From the NCBI RefSeq assembly GCF_000225345.1, contig NC_015977.1, forward strand, positions 1,099,501-1,163,500: a stretch of DNA of 64,000 nt. The letters are read 5' to 3'. The number at the start of each line of letters is the position of its first letter. Within the stretch, counting starts at the first letter, position 1. The DNA is from Roseburia hominis A2-183. Its GTDB lineage: Bacteria; Bacillota; Clostridia; Lachnospirales; Lachnospiraceae. Made by a program: the position numbers and the translations under genes. Positions 1 to 7,708 of the stretch are shown here, one piece after another. Below the pieces are notes generated by a model. The model was not told the DNA's origin and did not search any database. It saw only the letters and a program-made list of their open reading frames with translations.

Positions 1-1
1 A

Positions 2-1624
2 TACACGGGAGATTCCCACTGGCCCAATCTGTACTGCGGAATTTTTGCGCTCTTTCTGCTGTTTCTGTATGTGTGGAACAGAGCGGTTCCATGGAAGAAA
101 AAACTGCCAAGGCTGGCACTCGTCGTGTTTTTCTGGCTTAGCTTTTCAAATAATATGCTGGATTTTATCTGGCATGGCCTTCATTTCCCGACATCGCTTC
201 CGGGAAGACAGTCTTTTTTGTACGCGTTTCTGGTACTTGTGATTGCCTATGAGGCGCTGCTTTACATCCGTGAATTAAAGCTGTGGCAGGTGTTTGCAGC
301 GGGTGGAATGAGCGTTGTATTCCTGCTTTTCTGCAATCATTTTATGGACGAAACGACGATGGAGCAGACCTCCATATGGGCAAGCGGGGCATTCTTTGCC
401 TGCTATTTTGTGATTGTACTCGGCATACTCATAGGAAAAAAGAGAATCCGGCAGCTGATGCTGGCGACCGGGTGTCTTGCGGTTGTGGCGGAGCTTGTGA
501 TCAACTATAACCTGACAGGGCTTGACACGATAAGCAGGACGGATTATGTGAAAAATCTGGCGGATTACCGGGCGGTTCTTTCGGAGACGGCGGAAAAAAG
601 TGATGAAGATTCCGTGTTTTACCGGACGGAGGAACTGGAGCGCAAGACCAAAAATGATGCGGCGCTGTCCGGCTATCACTCCGGTACACAGTTCTCATCC
701 CTGATGAATCTGAATGTCAGCCATTTTTATCAGGATGTCGGAATGGAGGGCGGCAAGAACTTTTATTGTGCCGGCGGTGCGACACCGCTTCTTTCGGCAA
801 TGCTTTCCATCCGCTATGTGCTTGCGGACAATGCGATGGAGGAAGGACCGCTCCGCACACTTGTGGCGCAGCGTGGAGACACGTATCTGTATGAGAACGC
901 GTATGTGCTGCCGCTGGGATTCATGATGGATGAAGATGTGGCGGAAAAATGGGACTATGCCGGCGGAGGCGACATCGGCACACAGAATCAGCTCGCCAAT
1001 CTTCTGGGAAGCGACAGACTGCTTCTTACCGCGGTGGAATCCGAATCAAAGGCGGGAGAGAGCTCTTTTGTCGCGCAGGATTCCGCATATTATTATGCCA
1101 CCTACAGCAAGACGGGCGTTGACAATCTGCAGGAGCAGGTAAGCTCGGGAAGAACCAGAGGCTTTACAAAAGTTTCCCACGGATATATTCTGGATTTGGG
1201 ATATTGTGAGGCGGGAGAAGAGGTAAAAGTTACCAACACCGCCAATGAGCTGGTGCAGCTTGTGGTTTACCGGCTGGATCTCATGGCGCTTCGTACGGCC
1301 TATGAGGCGTTTGCCGCACAGGCGGTGGAAGTGACGGAAGTTTCCGATACCAGGGTAAAGGGAAACGTGGACGTCACACAGGCGGGCAGACTGATTTTTT
1401 CCATCGCGGATGAGGATGGCTGGACGCTGTATGTGGACGGAAAGAAAACGGACAGTGAGACGTTTGGCGGCGCTTTTATCAGCACCTATCTGACGGAAGG
1501 CACACATGAGTTTGAACTGCGGTACAAAAGCCCCGGATTTCTGACGGGAGCCGTAATATCGGCGGCAGCCGTGGTGCTCTTTGCGGCGACCATGGCAGTG
1601 AGAAGAAAGAGGAAAAAAGGATGA
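2..1624 (+). CDS. YfhO-family membrane protein, C-terminal part
   Basis: These are the last 540 residues of a large multi-pass membrane protein; its start lies before the window. Five or six hydrophobic segments fill roughly the first 190 visible residues, then comes an extracytoplasmic domain of about 300 residues, then one last membrane helix followed by a basic tail (RRKRKKG). The opening YTGDSHWPNLYCG and this layout resemble the YfhO family, GT-C-like membrane proteins linked in Firmicutes to glycosylation of cell-surface polymers. Its stop codon overlaps the next start codon (ATGA), so the two genes are probably translationally coupled. The family call rests on topology and resemblance; the substrate cannot be read from the sequence. 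Confidence 0.7.
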   Translation, partial: YTGDSHWPNLYCGIFALFLLFLYVWNRAVPWKKKLPRLALVVFFWLSFSNNMLDFIWHGLHFPTSLPGRQSFLYAFLVLVIAYEALLYIRELKLWQVFAAGGMSVVFLLFCNHFMDETTMEQTSIWASGAFFACYFVIVLGILIGKKRIRQLMLATGCLAVVAELVINYNLTGLDTISRTDYVKNLADYRAVLSETAEKSDEDSVFYRTEELERKTKNDAALSGYHSGTQFSSLMNLNVSHFYQDVGMEGGKNFYCAGGATPLLSAMLSIRYVLADNAMEEGPLRTLVAQRGDTYLYENAYVLPLGFMMDEDVAEKWDYAGGGDIGTQNQLANLLGSDRLLLTAVESESKAGESSFVAQDSAYYYATYSKTGVDNLQEQVSSGRTRGFTKVSHGYILDLGYCEAGEEVKVTNTANELVQLVVYRLDLMALRTAYEAFAAQAVEVTEVSDTRVKGNVDVTQAGRLIFSIADEDGWTLYVDGKKTDSETFGGAFISTYLTEGTHEFELRYKSPGFLTGAVISAAAVVLFAATMAVRRKRKKG

Positions 1625-2817
1625 AATTTGATTTTACAACGATTATGGATCGAAAAGGAAAAGACGCACTGGCAGTAGATAAGATTCCCTGTAAAGATGT
1701 AACGGTGCAGGAGGGGTTTTCTACCATCCCGATGTGGGTGGCAGATATGAATTTTGCCACGGTGCCGTCGGTACAGAAGGCGATGACAGATCGTATCGCA
1801 CATCCGGCATTTGGGTATTTTGAGCCAAGAGAGGAATATTTCGATGCAATAATCCGCTGGCATGCGAAAAGGAATGGCGTACAGGGGCTGACGAGAGAAT
1901 GCATCGGCTATGAGAACGGGGTGCTCGGCGGTGTCTTAAGCGCACTCAATGTGTTCTGTTCGCGGGGAGATAAAGTGCTCGTGCATTCGCCGACCTACAT
2001 CGGATTTACCTTCAGCCTGAAAAACAACGGGTATGAGATCGTGCACAGTCCGCTTGTGCTGGATGAGAATGGCGTGTGGCGTATGGATTATGAAGACATG
2101 GAGAAAAAAATCCGCGAGAACCACATTCATGCGGCGATTTTCTGTTCCCCGCACAATCCGTGCGGCAGGGTGTGGGAGCGCTGGGAGATCGAGCGTGCCA
2201 TGGAGATCTATGAGAAATATCAGGTTGAGGTGGTTGCGGATGAGATCTGGTCGGATATCATCCTCGGGGATCACCAATTCGTGCCGACGCAGAGTGTTTC
2301 TGAGTATGCCAGAATGCACACGGTGGCAATGTACGCACCGTCAAAAACCTTTAATCTTGCGGGTCTGGTGGGAAGTTATCATATTATTTACAATCCCGTT
2401 ATCCGTGACCGCGTGAAAAAGGAATCATCGCTGTCACATTACAATGAAATGAACGTGCTTTCCATGTATGCACTCATTGGTGCGTATCAGCAAGAAGGCT
2501 ATGAGTGGACAGATGAATTATGTAAGGTATTGACGAAGAATGCAGAATATGCGTATGATTATATCAGATCCCATTTTAAGGGCGTACAGGTAGCTATGCC
2601 ACAGGGAACCTACATGCTGCTCTTAGACTGTACAGAGTGGTGCAGAAAGCACGGCATAACGATCGATGAACTGCAGAAGCGGGGTGTCGGTGTCGGAGTG
2701 ATCTGGCAGGATGGAAGACCGTTCCACAGCCCGTGCGGCATCCGTATGAATCTCGCATTGCCGTTTTCTCTCGTGGAGGAAGCGATGGATCGTCTCCGGA
2801 AGTATGTATTTGTGTAG
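1621..2817 (+). CDS. MalY/PatB-family PLP-dependent C-S lyase
   Basis: A 398-residue fold-type I PLP enzyme of the MalY/PatB (cystathionine beta-lyase) group. Family features seen are the N-terminal IPMWVADMNF, the HNPCGR loop near 178, ADEIWSD near 206 that would hold the pyridine nitrogen aspartate, and the Schiff-base lysine in APSKTFNLAG at about K242. Members cleave the C-S bond of cystathionine or cysteine conjugates to thiol, pyruvate and ammonia in the cytoplasm; some, like E. coli MalY, also act as regulators. It starts inside the stop of the preceding YfhO-like gene. That coupling is odd for a methionine-pathway enzyme, and no sulfur genes lie nearby, so the physiological substrate is open. 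Confidence 0.88.
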   Translation: MKFDFTTIMDRKGKDALAVDKIPCKDVTVQEGFSTIPMWVADMNFATVPSVQKAMTDRIAHPAFGYFEPREEYFDAIIRWHAKRNGVQGLTRECIGYENGVLGGVLSALNVFCSRGDKVLVHSPTYIGFTFSLKNNGYEIVHSPLVLDENGVWRMDYEDMEKKIRENHIHAAIFCSPHNPCGRVWERWEIERAMEIYEKYQVEVVADEIWSDIILGDHQFVPTQSVSEYARMHTVAMYAPSKTFNLAGLVGSYHIIYNPVIRDRVKKESSLSHYNEMNVLSMYALIGAYQQEGYEWTDELCKVLTKNAEYAYDYIRSHFKGVQVAMPQGTYMLLLDCTEWCRKHGITIDELQKRGVGVGVIWQDGRPFHSPCGIRMNLALPFSLVEEAMDRLRKYVFV

Positions 2818-2873
2818 AAGTTAAGAAAATATTGCAGCGCGAACGAACAGATAAAAGGTGAAGGAGTCGTGCT

Positions 2874-4490
2874 ATGGAAAATCATAAGACCGATGACCGG
2901 ATGGAAGATCTGATGCAGAAAGTGAGAGAGGGTCGCGGCACGGATGCGGCGAGCATGCTTGACTACTGCACGCAGATTGAGGAATATGCAGAACGTGCGG
3001 GGGATGCCAGGCTGCTTGGATTTTCGCATTATTACAAGGGCAGAACCTACTATCTTAGCAATGAGACCGGAAAGGTGTTTGAGGAGATCGGCGAGGCACT
3101 CGGATATCTGGAACAGTCCGGGCAGTGGGAACTGGTGGCAGCCTCCTACAATCTTATGGCGATTGTATCCGTCGGCAAGGGCAATCTGTCGTTTGCGATC
3201 GAGTATTATCTGGCAGGATTAAAATATTGCAAAAAATATCAGCTAATTGAGGTGGAAAGCCGGATTGAGAGTAACCTGGGTTCCCTGTATATGGAGTGCG
3301 GACAGTACAGTGATGCCAGAGATTATCTGGAGCAGGCGCATCTCGATTACAAGCGCGTACCGGAAGAGGAGCGCAGCCTGGCAAGCCTTACCGCGATTTA
3401 CAACAATCTGGCCCTGTGTTATATGAAAAGCGGCAGCCTGGAGAAGGCAGAGGAATATATCCGCAAACTGGAGACAGAGTGCGAAGCGCATTTTGAGGAG
3501 ATGGATTACATTTATGTAAACTGTATGCGTGCACGTTACTGTCATCTGTGTGGCAATATTTCCATGAGAGACCAGTATATTGCGGATATTCAGAATCAGC
3601 TTTCCGGTGATGTACTGATTCTGGATTTGTTTGATGATCTGTATGATTTCTGTGAACTGATGTTAGAGATTGACCGCGGTGATGTCTGCCGCAATATCGG
3701 AGAAAAACTGAAGGCATTCGTGGAGCAGACCGGCATCGCCAATATGCAGCGGAAGATGACAGCGCTAGAGATGGATTATGTTAAGAAAACGAAGGACAGG
3801 GAACGCTATCTTAAGACGGCTGGCAGATTCTATGAACTGACCGAGATCGTGGAACAGGAAAACAGAAGCATGATTGTCAATATGCTTTATCTGCGCAAAT
3901 CCTTAGAGCGGGCAAGAGAGCGCTGCAGGAAGCTGGAGGAGGATGCGGTGGAGCTGACGGAAAAGTCGGAGAGAGATCCGCTGACTGGACTGGCGAACCG
4001 GTACCGTCTGACAAATGATTCAGAAAAGATCGTGGAACAGTGCTTTGCGGAACATAAACCGTTGTCGTTTGAGATTTTGGATATTGATTATTTTAAGCAG
4101 TACAACGACCGTTACGGACATCAGGCGGGGGATGACTGTGTGCGTGCCATCGCGGCACTGATCCGGCAGATGGAAAGTGATCAGATTTTCTGTGCGCGCT
4201 ACGGCGGAGATGAATTCGTCATTATTTACAGTGGAATGAGCGCGGAGGAAGTCTGTGAGCGCGCGGAGAAGCTGCGGCAGGATGTGATGGCACTGCATAT
4301 AGAACGCCGCTATGCGGAAGGATCGTTCGGTGTGACCATCTCGCAGGGCATCTGCCATGACATCCCGAGCAACGGGAACAAGAACTGGGATTTTCTCCAC
4401 GTGGCGGATCAGGCGCTCTACCGTGTGAAGAGGCGGGGGAGAAACCGGCTGTGTATGACCGATATTCACGGGCGTGAGATTGAGGTGTAA
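2874..4490 (+). CDS. TPR-repeat diguanylate cyclase (GGDEF)
   Basis: A 538-residue protein with an N-terminal helical repeat region (about 10-330, TPR-like pairs such as YNLMAIVSVGKGNLSFAIEY) joined by a coiled-coil-like stretch (340-365) to a C-terminal GGDEF domain. The catalytic domain has DPLTGLANR near 368, DIDYFKQYND near 403 and an intact GGDEF at 444-448, so synthesis of c-di-GMP from two GTP is expected. No membrane helix or signal peptide is seen, so the sensor is cytoplasmic and presumably protein-binding. The usual inhibitory RxxD site before GGDEF is not preserved (MESD in that place, with altered spacing), suggesting weak product feedback. The start has a GAAGGAG ribosome site upstream. 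Confidence 0.9.
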   Translation: MENHKTDDRMEDLMQKVREGRGTDAASMLDYCTQIEEYAERAGDARLLGFSHYYKGRTYYLSNETGKVFEEIGEALGYLEQSGQWELVAASYNLMAIVSVGKGNLSFAIEYYLAGLKYCKKYQLIEVESRIESNLGSLYMECGQYSDARDYLEQAHLDYKRVPEEERSLASLTAIYNNLALCYMKSGSLEKAEEYIRKLETECEAHFEEMDYIYVNCMRARYCHLCGNISMRDQYIADIQNQLSGDVLILDLFDDLYDFCELMLEIDRGDVCRNIGEKLKAFVEQTGIANMQRKMTALEMDYVKKTKDRERYLKTAGRFYELTEIVEQENRSMIVNMLYLRKSLERARERCRKLEEDAVELTEKSERDPLTGLANRYRLTNDSEKIVEQCFAEHKPLSFEILDIDYFKQYNDRYGHQAGDDCVRAIAALIRQMESDQIFCARYGGDEFVIIYSGMSAEEVCERAEKLRQDVMALHIERRYAEGSFGVTISQGICHDIPSNGNKNWDFLHVADQALYRVKRRGRNRLCMTDIHGREIEV

Positions 4491-4740
4491 GGGTATGGTT
4501 TGCCTCGGATGTGGTACACATATAGCATGCGGTGCCGGGGTATTTATGTATTTGCTATACGATGATGTCATTTTTGTAATGAAATGCATTGGAGATTAAG
4601 CAGAGCATGAGGCTTGGCTTTTTCTTCTTATTTGAGAGACAATAGAATCGAGGATGTGATAGAGGATTAGGATCAGCTTGGGCTGGTCCTTTTTCAATTA
4701 TGGCTTTAGCCAGTTGAGTACATCGGAATTTCTCAAAAGA
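4491..4740 (+). other. intergenic stretch between diguanylate cyclase and IS element
   Basis: No convincing gene is present. The stretch carries one clear intrinsic terminator (4669-4694) and otherwise AT-rich sequence leading into the left end of the IS200-type element. Confidence 0.6.
4669..4694 (+). terminator. intrinsic terminator
   Basis: A 9-bp stem AGGATCAGC/GCTGGTCCT (one G-T pair) with a TTGG loop is followed directly by TTTT. It would stop transcription from the diguanylate cyclase gene before the IS element. Confidence 0.75.
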
Positions 4741-4804
4741 GAAATGGAGATGCACGAAACAAAAATCCACCTGCTATGCGGGTGGAGTCAAATCGTTATA
4801 CAGA

Positions 4805-4866
4805 AAAACACCTTTCCGTTACAATAGAGTTGTTCAGTCACTATTGCAAGAAAGGAAAGGTGTTTT
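4805..4866 (+). promoter_or_regulatory. hairpin sequestering the tnpA ribosome site
   Basis: A perfect 13-bp inverted repeat (4805-4817 AAAACACCTTTCC with 4854-4866 GGAAAGGTGTTTT) contains a second inner stem (CAATAG 4822-4827 with CTATTG 4841-4846). The right arm holds the purine-rich ribosome site and ends one base before the tnpA ATG. In the mRNA this would bury the translation start. A similar repressive structure is established for IS200 tnpA, so low transposase translation is a reasonable inference. Confidence 0.8.
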
Positions 4867-5322
4867 ATGGCGAATAAGTCTAATGATCTCGCCCATACAA
4901 AATGGATGTGTAAATACCATATTGTATTTACTCCTAAGTATAGACGAAAAATTATTTATAATCAATTAAAAGAGGATATACGTGATATTCTGAAACAGTT
5001 ATGTGCATATAAGGGCGTGGAGATTATTGAAGGGCATCTCATGCCTGACCATATTCATATGCTAGTAAGTATTCCGCCAAAGATGAGTGTGTCGAGTTTT
5101 ATGGGATATTTAAAGGGAAAGTCATCGCTTATGATTTTTGACAGACATGCAAATCTCAAATATAAATTTGGAAACAGACATTTTTGGTCAGAGGGATATT
5201 ATGTCAGCACCGTAGGATTAAATGAAGCGACAATAAAAAAATACATTCAAGATCAAGAAAAGTACGATATCATGCAAGATAAATTAAGTGTGAAGGAGTA
5301 CGAAGACCCTTTTAAGGGTTAA
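4867..5322 (+). CDS. tnpA: IS200-family Y1 transposase TnpA
   Basis: A 151-residue HUH transposase of normal IS200 length. The HUH metal site is PDHIHM (H62, H64), and the nucleophilic tyrosine lies in the helix ATIKKYIQDQEKYD at about Y126, with Q130 four residues on as in the family. It cuts and rejoins single-stranded DNA at the hairpin ends of the element. No frameshift or missing catalytic residue is visible. Its start codon abuts a hairpin that hides the ribosome site. The final codons overlap a short palindrome (ACCCTTTTAAGGGT, 5306-5319). No tnpB accompanies it. Confidence 0.95.
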   Translation: MANKSNDLAHTKWMCKYHIVFTPKYRRKIIYNQLKEDIRDILKQLCAYKGVEIIEGHLMPDHIHMLVSIPPKMSVSSFMGYLKGKSSLMIFDRHANLKYKFGNRHFWSEGYYVSTVGLNEATIKKYIQDQEKYDIMQDKLSVKEYEDPFKG

Positions 5323-5453
5323 GTCGAAGTAGTACAAACGCCCATTCATGGGCATAAGCAACGCGTCAAGTGCAATAGTGACTTGAACGAAGAGAAAGTC
5401 TAGGGCGCCTTGAGACGCTGTCGGGTACCAAGGGGTTACACCCAGCGTCTCGA
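5323..5453 (+). ncRNA. structured region between tnpA and the right IS end
   Basis: Between tnpA and the right end lie several clean helices: GCCCA/TGGGC (5340-5353), TCAAGT/ACTTGA (5366-5386) and a 9-bp stem GAGACGCTG/CAGCGTCTC (5412-5451). No open frame with a ribosome site is seen. This could be a structured 3' UTR or a small RNA carried by the element. TnpB elements carry a guide RNA in this place, but there is no tnpB here. The call is an inference from helices found by eye. Confidence 0.4.
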
Positions 5454-5533
5454 GCCACCCTTTTTAAGGGTGGCGGCGACTTGCGTCATAATGAATGAAA
5501 TGACGAAGTTGAGTTCAAAATGAGGTAATTAGA

Positions 5534-5932
5534 ATGAGACAATTTGATTACACGAAAAAATGGAAAAAAATGCTTACGCCAGAAATCGTGCGTTACCTTA
5601 CAACAATTCATGAATACAAGGGGGAACAGCGCTTAATTGCGGAACACCATGCGGATGTATTAGAAAGTCTTGTTGAGGTGGCTAAGATTCAAAGTACAGA
5701 GAGTTCTAATAAAATTGAGGGTATCTATACTTCTGATGAATGTTTGAAAAAGAATGTTTTGGATAAGACAATGCCAAAGACAAGAAATGAGCGTGAGATT
5801 GCAGGATATAGGGATGTGCTTAACACAATACACGAGAATTTCCCTCACATTCCAATCCGTAAAAGTTCGTCCAACAGATCGCCCGATGACAACACCTTTA
5901 TTTTTGCTTCGTTGCGTACAACTGGGGATTAG
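5534..5932 (+). pseudogene. truncated Fic-family protein (N-terminal domain only)
   Basis: The first about 110 residues match the N-terminal part of Fic AMP-transferases, including the helix with SSNKIEGIYTSDE and PKTRNEREIAGYRDVLN. The protein should continue for some 250 residues to the catalytic HPFxxGNGR motif, which is absent. After PHIPIR the reading frame runs out of homology into DNA that, in another frame, encodes a phage tail protein. This is therefore a gene fused to prophage DNA by deletion or insertion, and AMPylation activity is not expected. A GAGGTAATTAGA upstream may serve as ribosome site. It lies just downstream of the IS element, which may have been part of the rearrangement. 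Confidence 0.8.
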
Positions 5933-6053
5933 TATCCGAGACCTGGATTTGCTTACCATTGGCCTCGTGAATGATATGTATGCTGAAAACAGTGACGATG
6001 ATTATAAAGGATATAAGGAAGTGGCGACTCAGGAGGACTTCGACAAATTTTAA
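5886..6053 (+). CDS. small phage tail protein (tail-assembly-chaperone-like) remnant
   Basis: A 55-residue frame beginning MTTPLFLLRC and ending in ATQEDFDKF. The pattern of a short membrane-free helix pair with LGISIRDLDLLTIGLVNDM resembles the small proteins encoded just before the tape measure gene in Firmicute siphophages, which form or extend the tail assembly chaperone. No good ribosome site precedes the ATG, and the DNA upstream is the broken Fic gene. It may be the C-terminal part of a longer phage protein. Expression is doubtful. Confidence 0.5.
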   Translation: MTTPLFLLRCVQLGISIRDLDLLTIGLVNDMYAENSDDDYKGYKEVATQEDFDKF

Positions 6054-6104
6054 TCAACTGGTAGATTTTGGAGTATAAACAATTTGTAAAATATTGATTT
6101 TGTA

Positions 6105-6133
6105 TTGCTTTTGTCCGTACAAATAGATATAAT
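6105..6133 (+). promoter_or_regulatory. sigma-A-type promoter of the relB/relE pair with possible operator
   Basis: TTGCTT (6105-6110) and TATAAT (6128-6133) are spaced by 17 bp. The spacer contains an imperfect palindrome TTGTccgtACAA, a plausible site for autorepression by the antitoxin-toxin complex, as is usual for RelBE-type operons. Confidence 0.65.
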
Positions 6134-6165
6134 ATAGTTAGAAAAACTCGAAAGGAGTGTTTACT

Positions 6166-6474
6166 ATGGCAACGAAATCAGCAAATGTATACGCACGCAT
6201 TGAGCCTGATGTAAAAGAACAGGCAGAAGGAATCTTAGCAGCATTAGGAATTCCTGCATCCAATGCAATAAATATGTTTTACAAACAAATTATTCTTCAA
6301 AGAGGACTTCCTTTTGAAGTGAAAATGCCATCCGCTCGTCCTGTAGACGTTAGTGCATTATCAGAAGCACAGATGAATGCAGAACTAGAGAAAGGATATG
6401 CGGATATGCAGGCTGGTCGCACTAGATCAGCAAAATCTGTTTTTGCTGATCTCCGCAAGGATTACAATTTATGA
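6166..6474 (+). CDS. RelB/DinJ-family antitoxin
   Basis: A 102-residue antitoxin. The N-terminal ribbon-helix-helix part (SANVYARIEPDVKEQAEGIL then ALGIPASNAINMFYKQI) is typical of RelB/DinJ proteins, which bind their own operator; the C-terminal half would wrap the toxin. The ATG at 6166 is chosen because AAAGGAG ends nine bases upstream, whereas the GTG at 6157 sits inside that site. The gene overlaps the toxin start by ATGA, ensuring coupled translation. It has its own promoter between prophage tail genes, so it works as an independent module. Confidence 0.9.
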   Translation: MATKSANVYARIEPDVKEQAEGILAALGIPASNAINMFYKQIILQRGLPFEVKMPSARPVDVSALSEAQMNAELEKGYADMQAGRTRSAKSVFADLRKDYNL

Positions 6475-6803
6475 TTTATGATATCGTGATTTCAGATCAG
6501 GCCGAGATAGACCTTCGTGGAATCTTGGAATACATTGCTTTTGAACTGCAGGCACCAGAAAATGCAAGTGGTCAGCTTGATAGGCTTGAAGCATGTATTA
6601 TGGATCTTGATCATATGCCGAAGAGATATCGACAATATGAATTGGAACCATGGAAAAGTCGAGGGCTACGCGTAGCGCCAGTAGACAATTATCTTATTCT
6701 ATATATTCCGGATGATGATACACAAGTGGTTACGATTATCCGTGTTATGTACGGTGGACGAGATGTGGATACGCAATTAAACAGATTTACAAAAACAAAA
6801 TAA
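6471..6803 (+). CDS. RelE/ParE-superfamily toxin
   Basis: A 110-residue toxin with the RelE/ParE fold pattern: an initial strand IYDIVISDQAEIDLRGI, two helices, then KSRGLRVAPVDNYLILYIPD and VVTIIRVMYGGRD forming the C-terminal sheet. RelE-like members cleave mRNA on the ribosome and ParE-like members poison gyrase; sequence alone does not decide which. The start overlaps the antitoxin stop. A terminator follows at 6809. The arginine-rich C-terminal strand that RelE proteins use for RNA cleavage is present (RVMYGGRD), so it looks functional. Confidence 0.88.
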   Translation: MIYDIVISDQAEIDLRGILEYIAFELQAPENASGQLDRLEACIMDLDHMPKRYRQYELEPWKSRGLRVAPVDNYLILYIPDDDTQVVTIIRVMYGGRDVDTQLNRFTKTK

Positions 6804-6808
6804 TTTGA

Positions 6809-6840
6809 AAGCATCAATCAGAAATGGTTGGTGCTTTTTT
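6809..6840 (+). terminator. intrinsic terminator after the toxin gene
   Basis: A 9-bp stem AAGCATCAA/TTGGTGCTT with a 10-nt loop is followed by TTTT. It sits just before the tape measure fragment and may have belonged to the prophage. Confidence 0.7.
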
Positions 6841-6898
6841 CGTGAATGGAGAAATCTGTGCTTTTTTATGCCCATTTTTACGGAAGGAGGTATCGGCC

Positions 6899-7132
6899 GT
6901 GGCTAACAGAATTATGGGTATTACTGTCGAGATCGGCGGAGATACCGCCAAACTACAAGCAACATTAAAGTGCGTAAACGGTCAGATAAAAAGTACACAG
7001 CAGCAGTTGAAGGACGTGGACAAGTTATTAAAACTTGATCCAGGAAATACAGAGCTGCTTGCACAGAAACAAAAATTGCTTGCTGCTGGATTGGAGATGA
7101 GGTTCCTTTCCAAGGAAAGACATATATTATAG
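6899..7132 (+). pseudogene. phage tail tape measure protein, N-terminal fragment
   Basis: After a strong AAGGAGG site, a GTG start opens a frame reading ANRIMGITVEIGGD, then a coiled-coil-like segment with QLKDVDKLLKLDPGNTELLAQKQ. This is the standard N-terminus of siphophage tape measure proteins, which are normally 700-1500 residues. Similarity stops after about 65 residues and the frame ends at 7132. From about 7087 another frame reads IGDEVPFQGKTYIIEAIQK and stop, which looks like the tail of an unrelated gene, so a deletion joined two genes here. The product, if made, cannot build a tail. Confidence 0.8.
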
Positions 7133-7606
7133 AAGCAATTCAAAAGTAGAGAACAGTTAAAAAATTGTTTTCAGTGGTGACACTTTTTAACGATAGCCTC
7201 GACCTATTGTTAAAAGGTTCATGGATATGTTTCTTTTCACGATGGTAATTCATAGACAGCAGTCCTTTCATGTGGAGACGATAGTTGTACTACATCGGAC
7301 AGATTTGTAAAACTTCTCGACTTCCGACACTTTGAGAGGTTTTTCAGGTTTGACCAGAGTGACCGAAAAACATACAAAAAAGTAATTTCAGATGGTGTGA
7401 ATGTCTCAGTCGTATTGGACTGCGGCTTCGGAAACGTATCAAAGAGAAAATAATATCATCATCATTCAACTAAATAACAGAGGCATGAAAGACCGTTCAT
7501 TTTCAAGAAAAATTGAAAGTGAGCGGTCTTTCTTTGTATCTGAAGGTCATCGTATCAGATGGATTTCAGGTGAGGTATATTCGATGTATTCGAGAAAGGT
7601 GATTTT
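7133..7606 (+). other. decayed stretch without intact genes
   Basis: No intact gene is seen. A frame open from about 7258 to 7452 with no usable start ends in DCGFGNVSKRK and may be the tail of a lost gene. A strong terminator lies at 7487-7536. The short open frame crossing that terminator is unlikely to be coding. Confidence 0.5.
7487..7536 (+). terminator. intrinsic terminator
   Basis: A long stem of about 18 bp (GAAAGACCGTTCATTTTCAA with TTGAAAGTGAGCGGTCTTTC, few mismatches) with an AAAAA-type loop is followed by a T-rich stretch. It separates the prophage relic from the second toxin gene. Confidence 0.8.
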
Positions 7607-7704
7607 ATGGAGACAATACGGAAGAAGATGATGTGAGGAACGCAAGAGTAGCGCCACTCGGTGAGACCTTTGAGGATTTGAGGCAGATGCTGCGGGAGGG
7701 ATAG
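7603..7704 (+). pseudogene. possible antitoxin 3' remnant before the second RelE-type toxin
   Basis: An open frame without a good start ends in RVAPLGETFEDLRQMLREG and stop, four bases before the toxin start. That position and the acidic helical end fit an antitoxin tail, but the N-terminal DNA-binding part is missing. An ATG at 7607 in another frame ends after nine codons, so a frameshift or deletion is likely. The assignment is tentative. Confidence 0.35.
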
Positions 7705-7708
7705 AATA

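Larger units (their letters stand above)
4745..5495 (+). mobile_element. IS200/IS605-family element with tnpA only
   Basis: The element is a single-transposase IS200-type unit of about 0.75 kb. Two subterminal hairpins with related stems frame it: the left one at 4766-4786 (TCCACCTGC, loop TAT, GCGGGTGGA) and the right one at 5454-5474 (GCCACCCTT, loop TTT, AAGGGTGGC). Such hairpins are what Y1 (HUH) transposases bind at the ends of single-stranded IS DNA. There are no inverted terminal repeats or target duplications, as expected for this family. Exact cleavage points cannot be fixed from one copy, so the borders given are approximate. The transposase is intact, so the element may still be active. 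Confidence 0.8.
5500..7640 (+). mobile_element. decayed prophage remnant (tail genes) with inserted toxin-antitoxin pair
   Basis: In order, the stretch holds a fragment resembling the small tail-assembly protein of siphophages (5886-6053), a RelB/RelE-type pair (6166-6803), a terminator, and the first 75 or so residues of a tape measure protein (6899-7132). That is the normal order of tail chaperone then tape measure, with the toxin-antitoxin pair between them. Beyond 7132 frames are broken. No capsid, integrase or lysis genes are in the window, so only a small relic survives. Borders are approximate. Confidence 0.6.

Noticed and set aside
7401..7631. 76-codon open frame
   Set aside because: It crosses a strong terminator hairpin and lacks a ribosome site.
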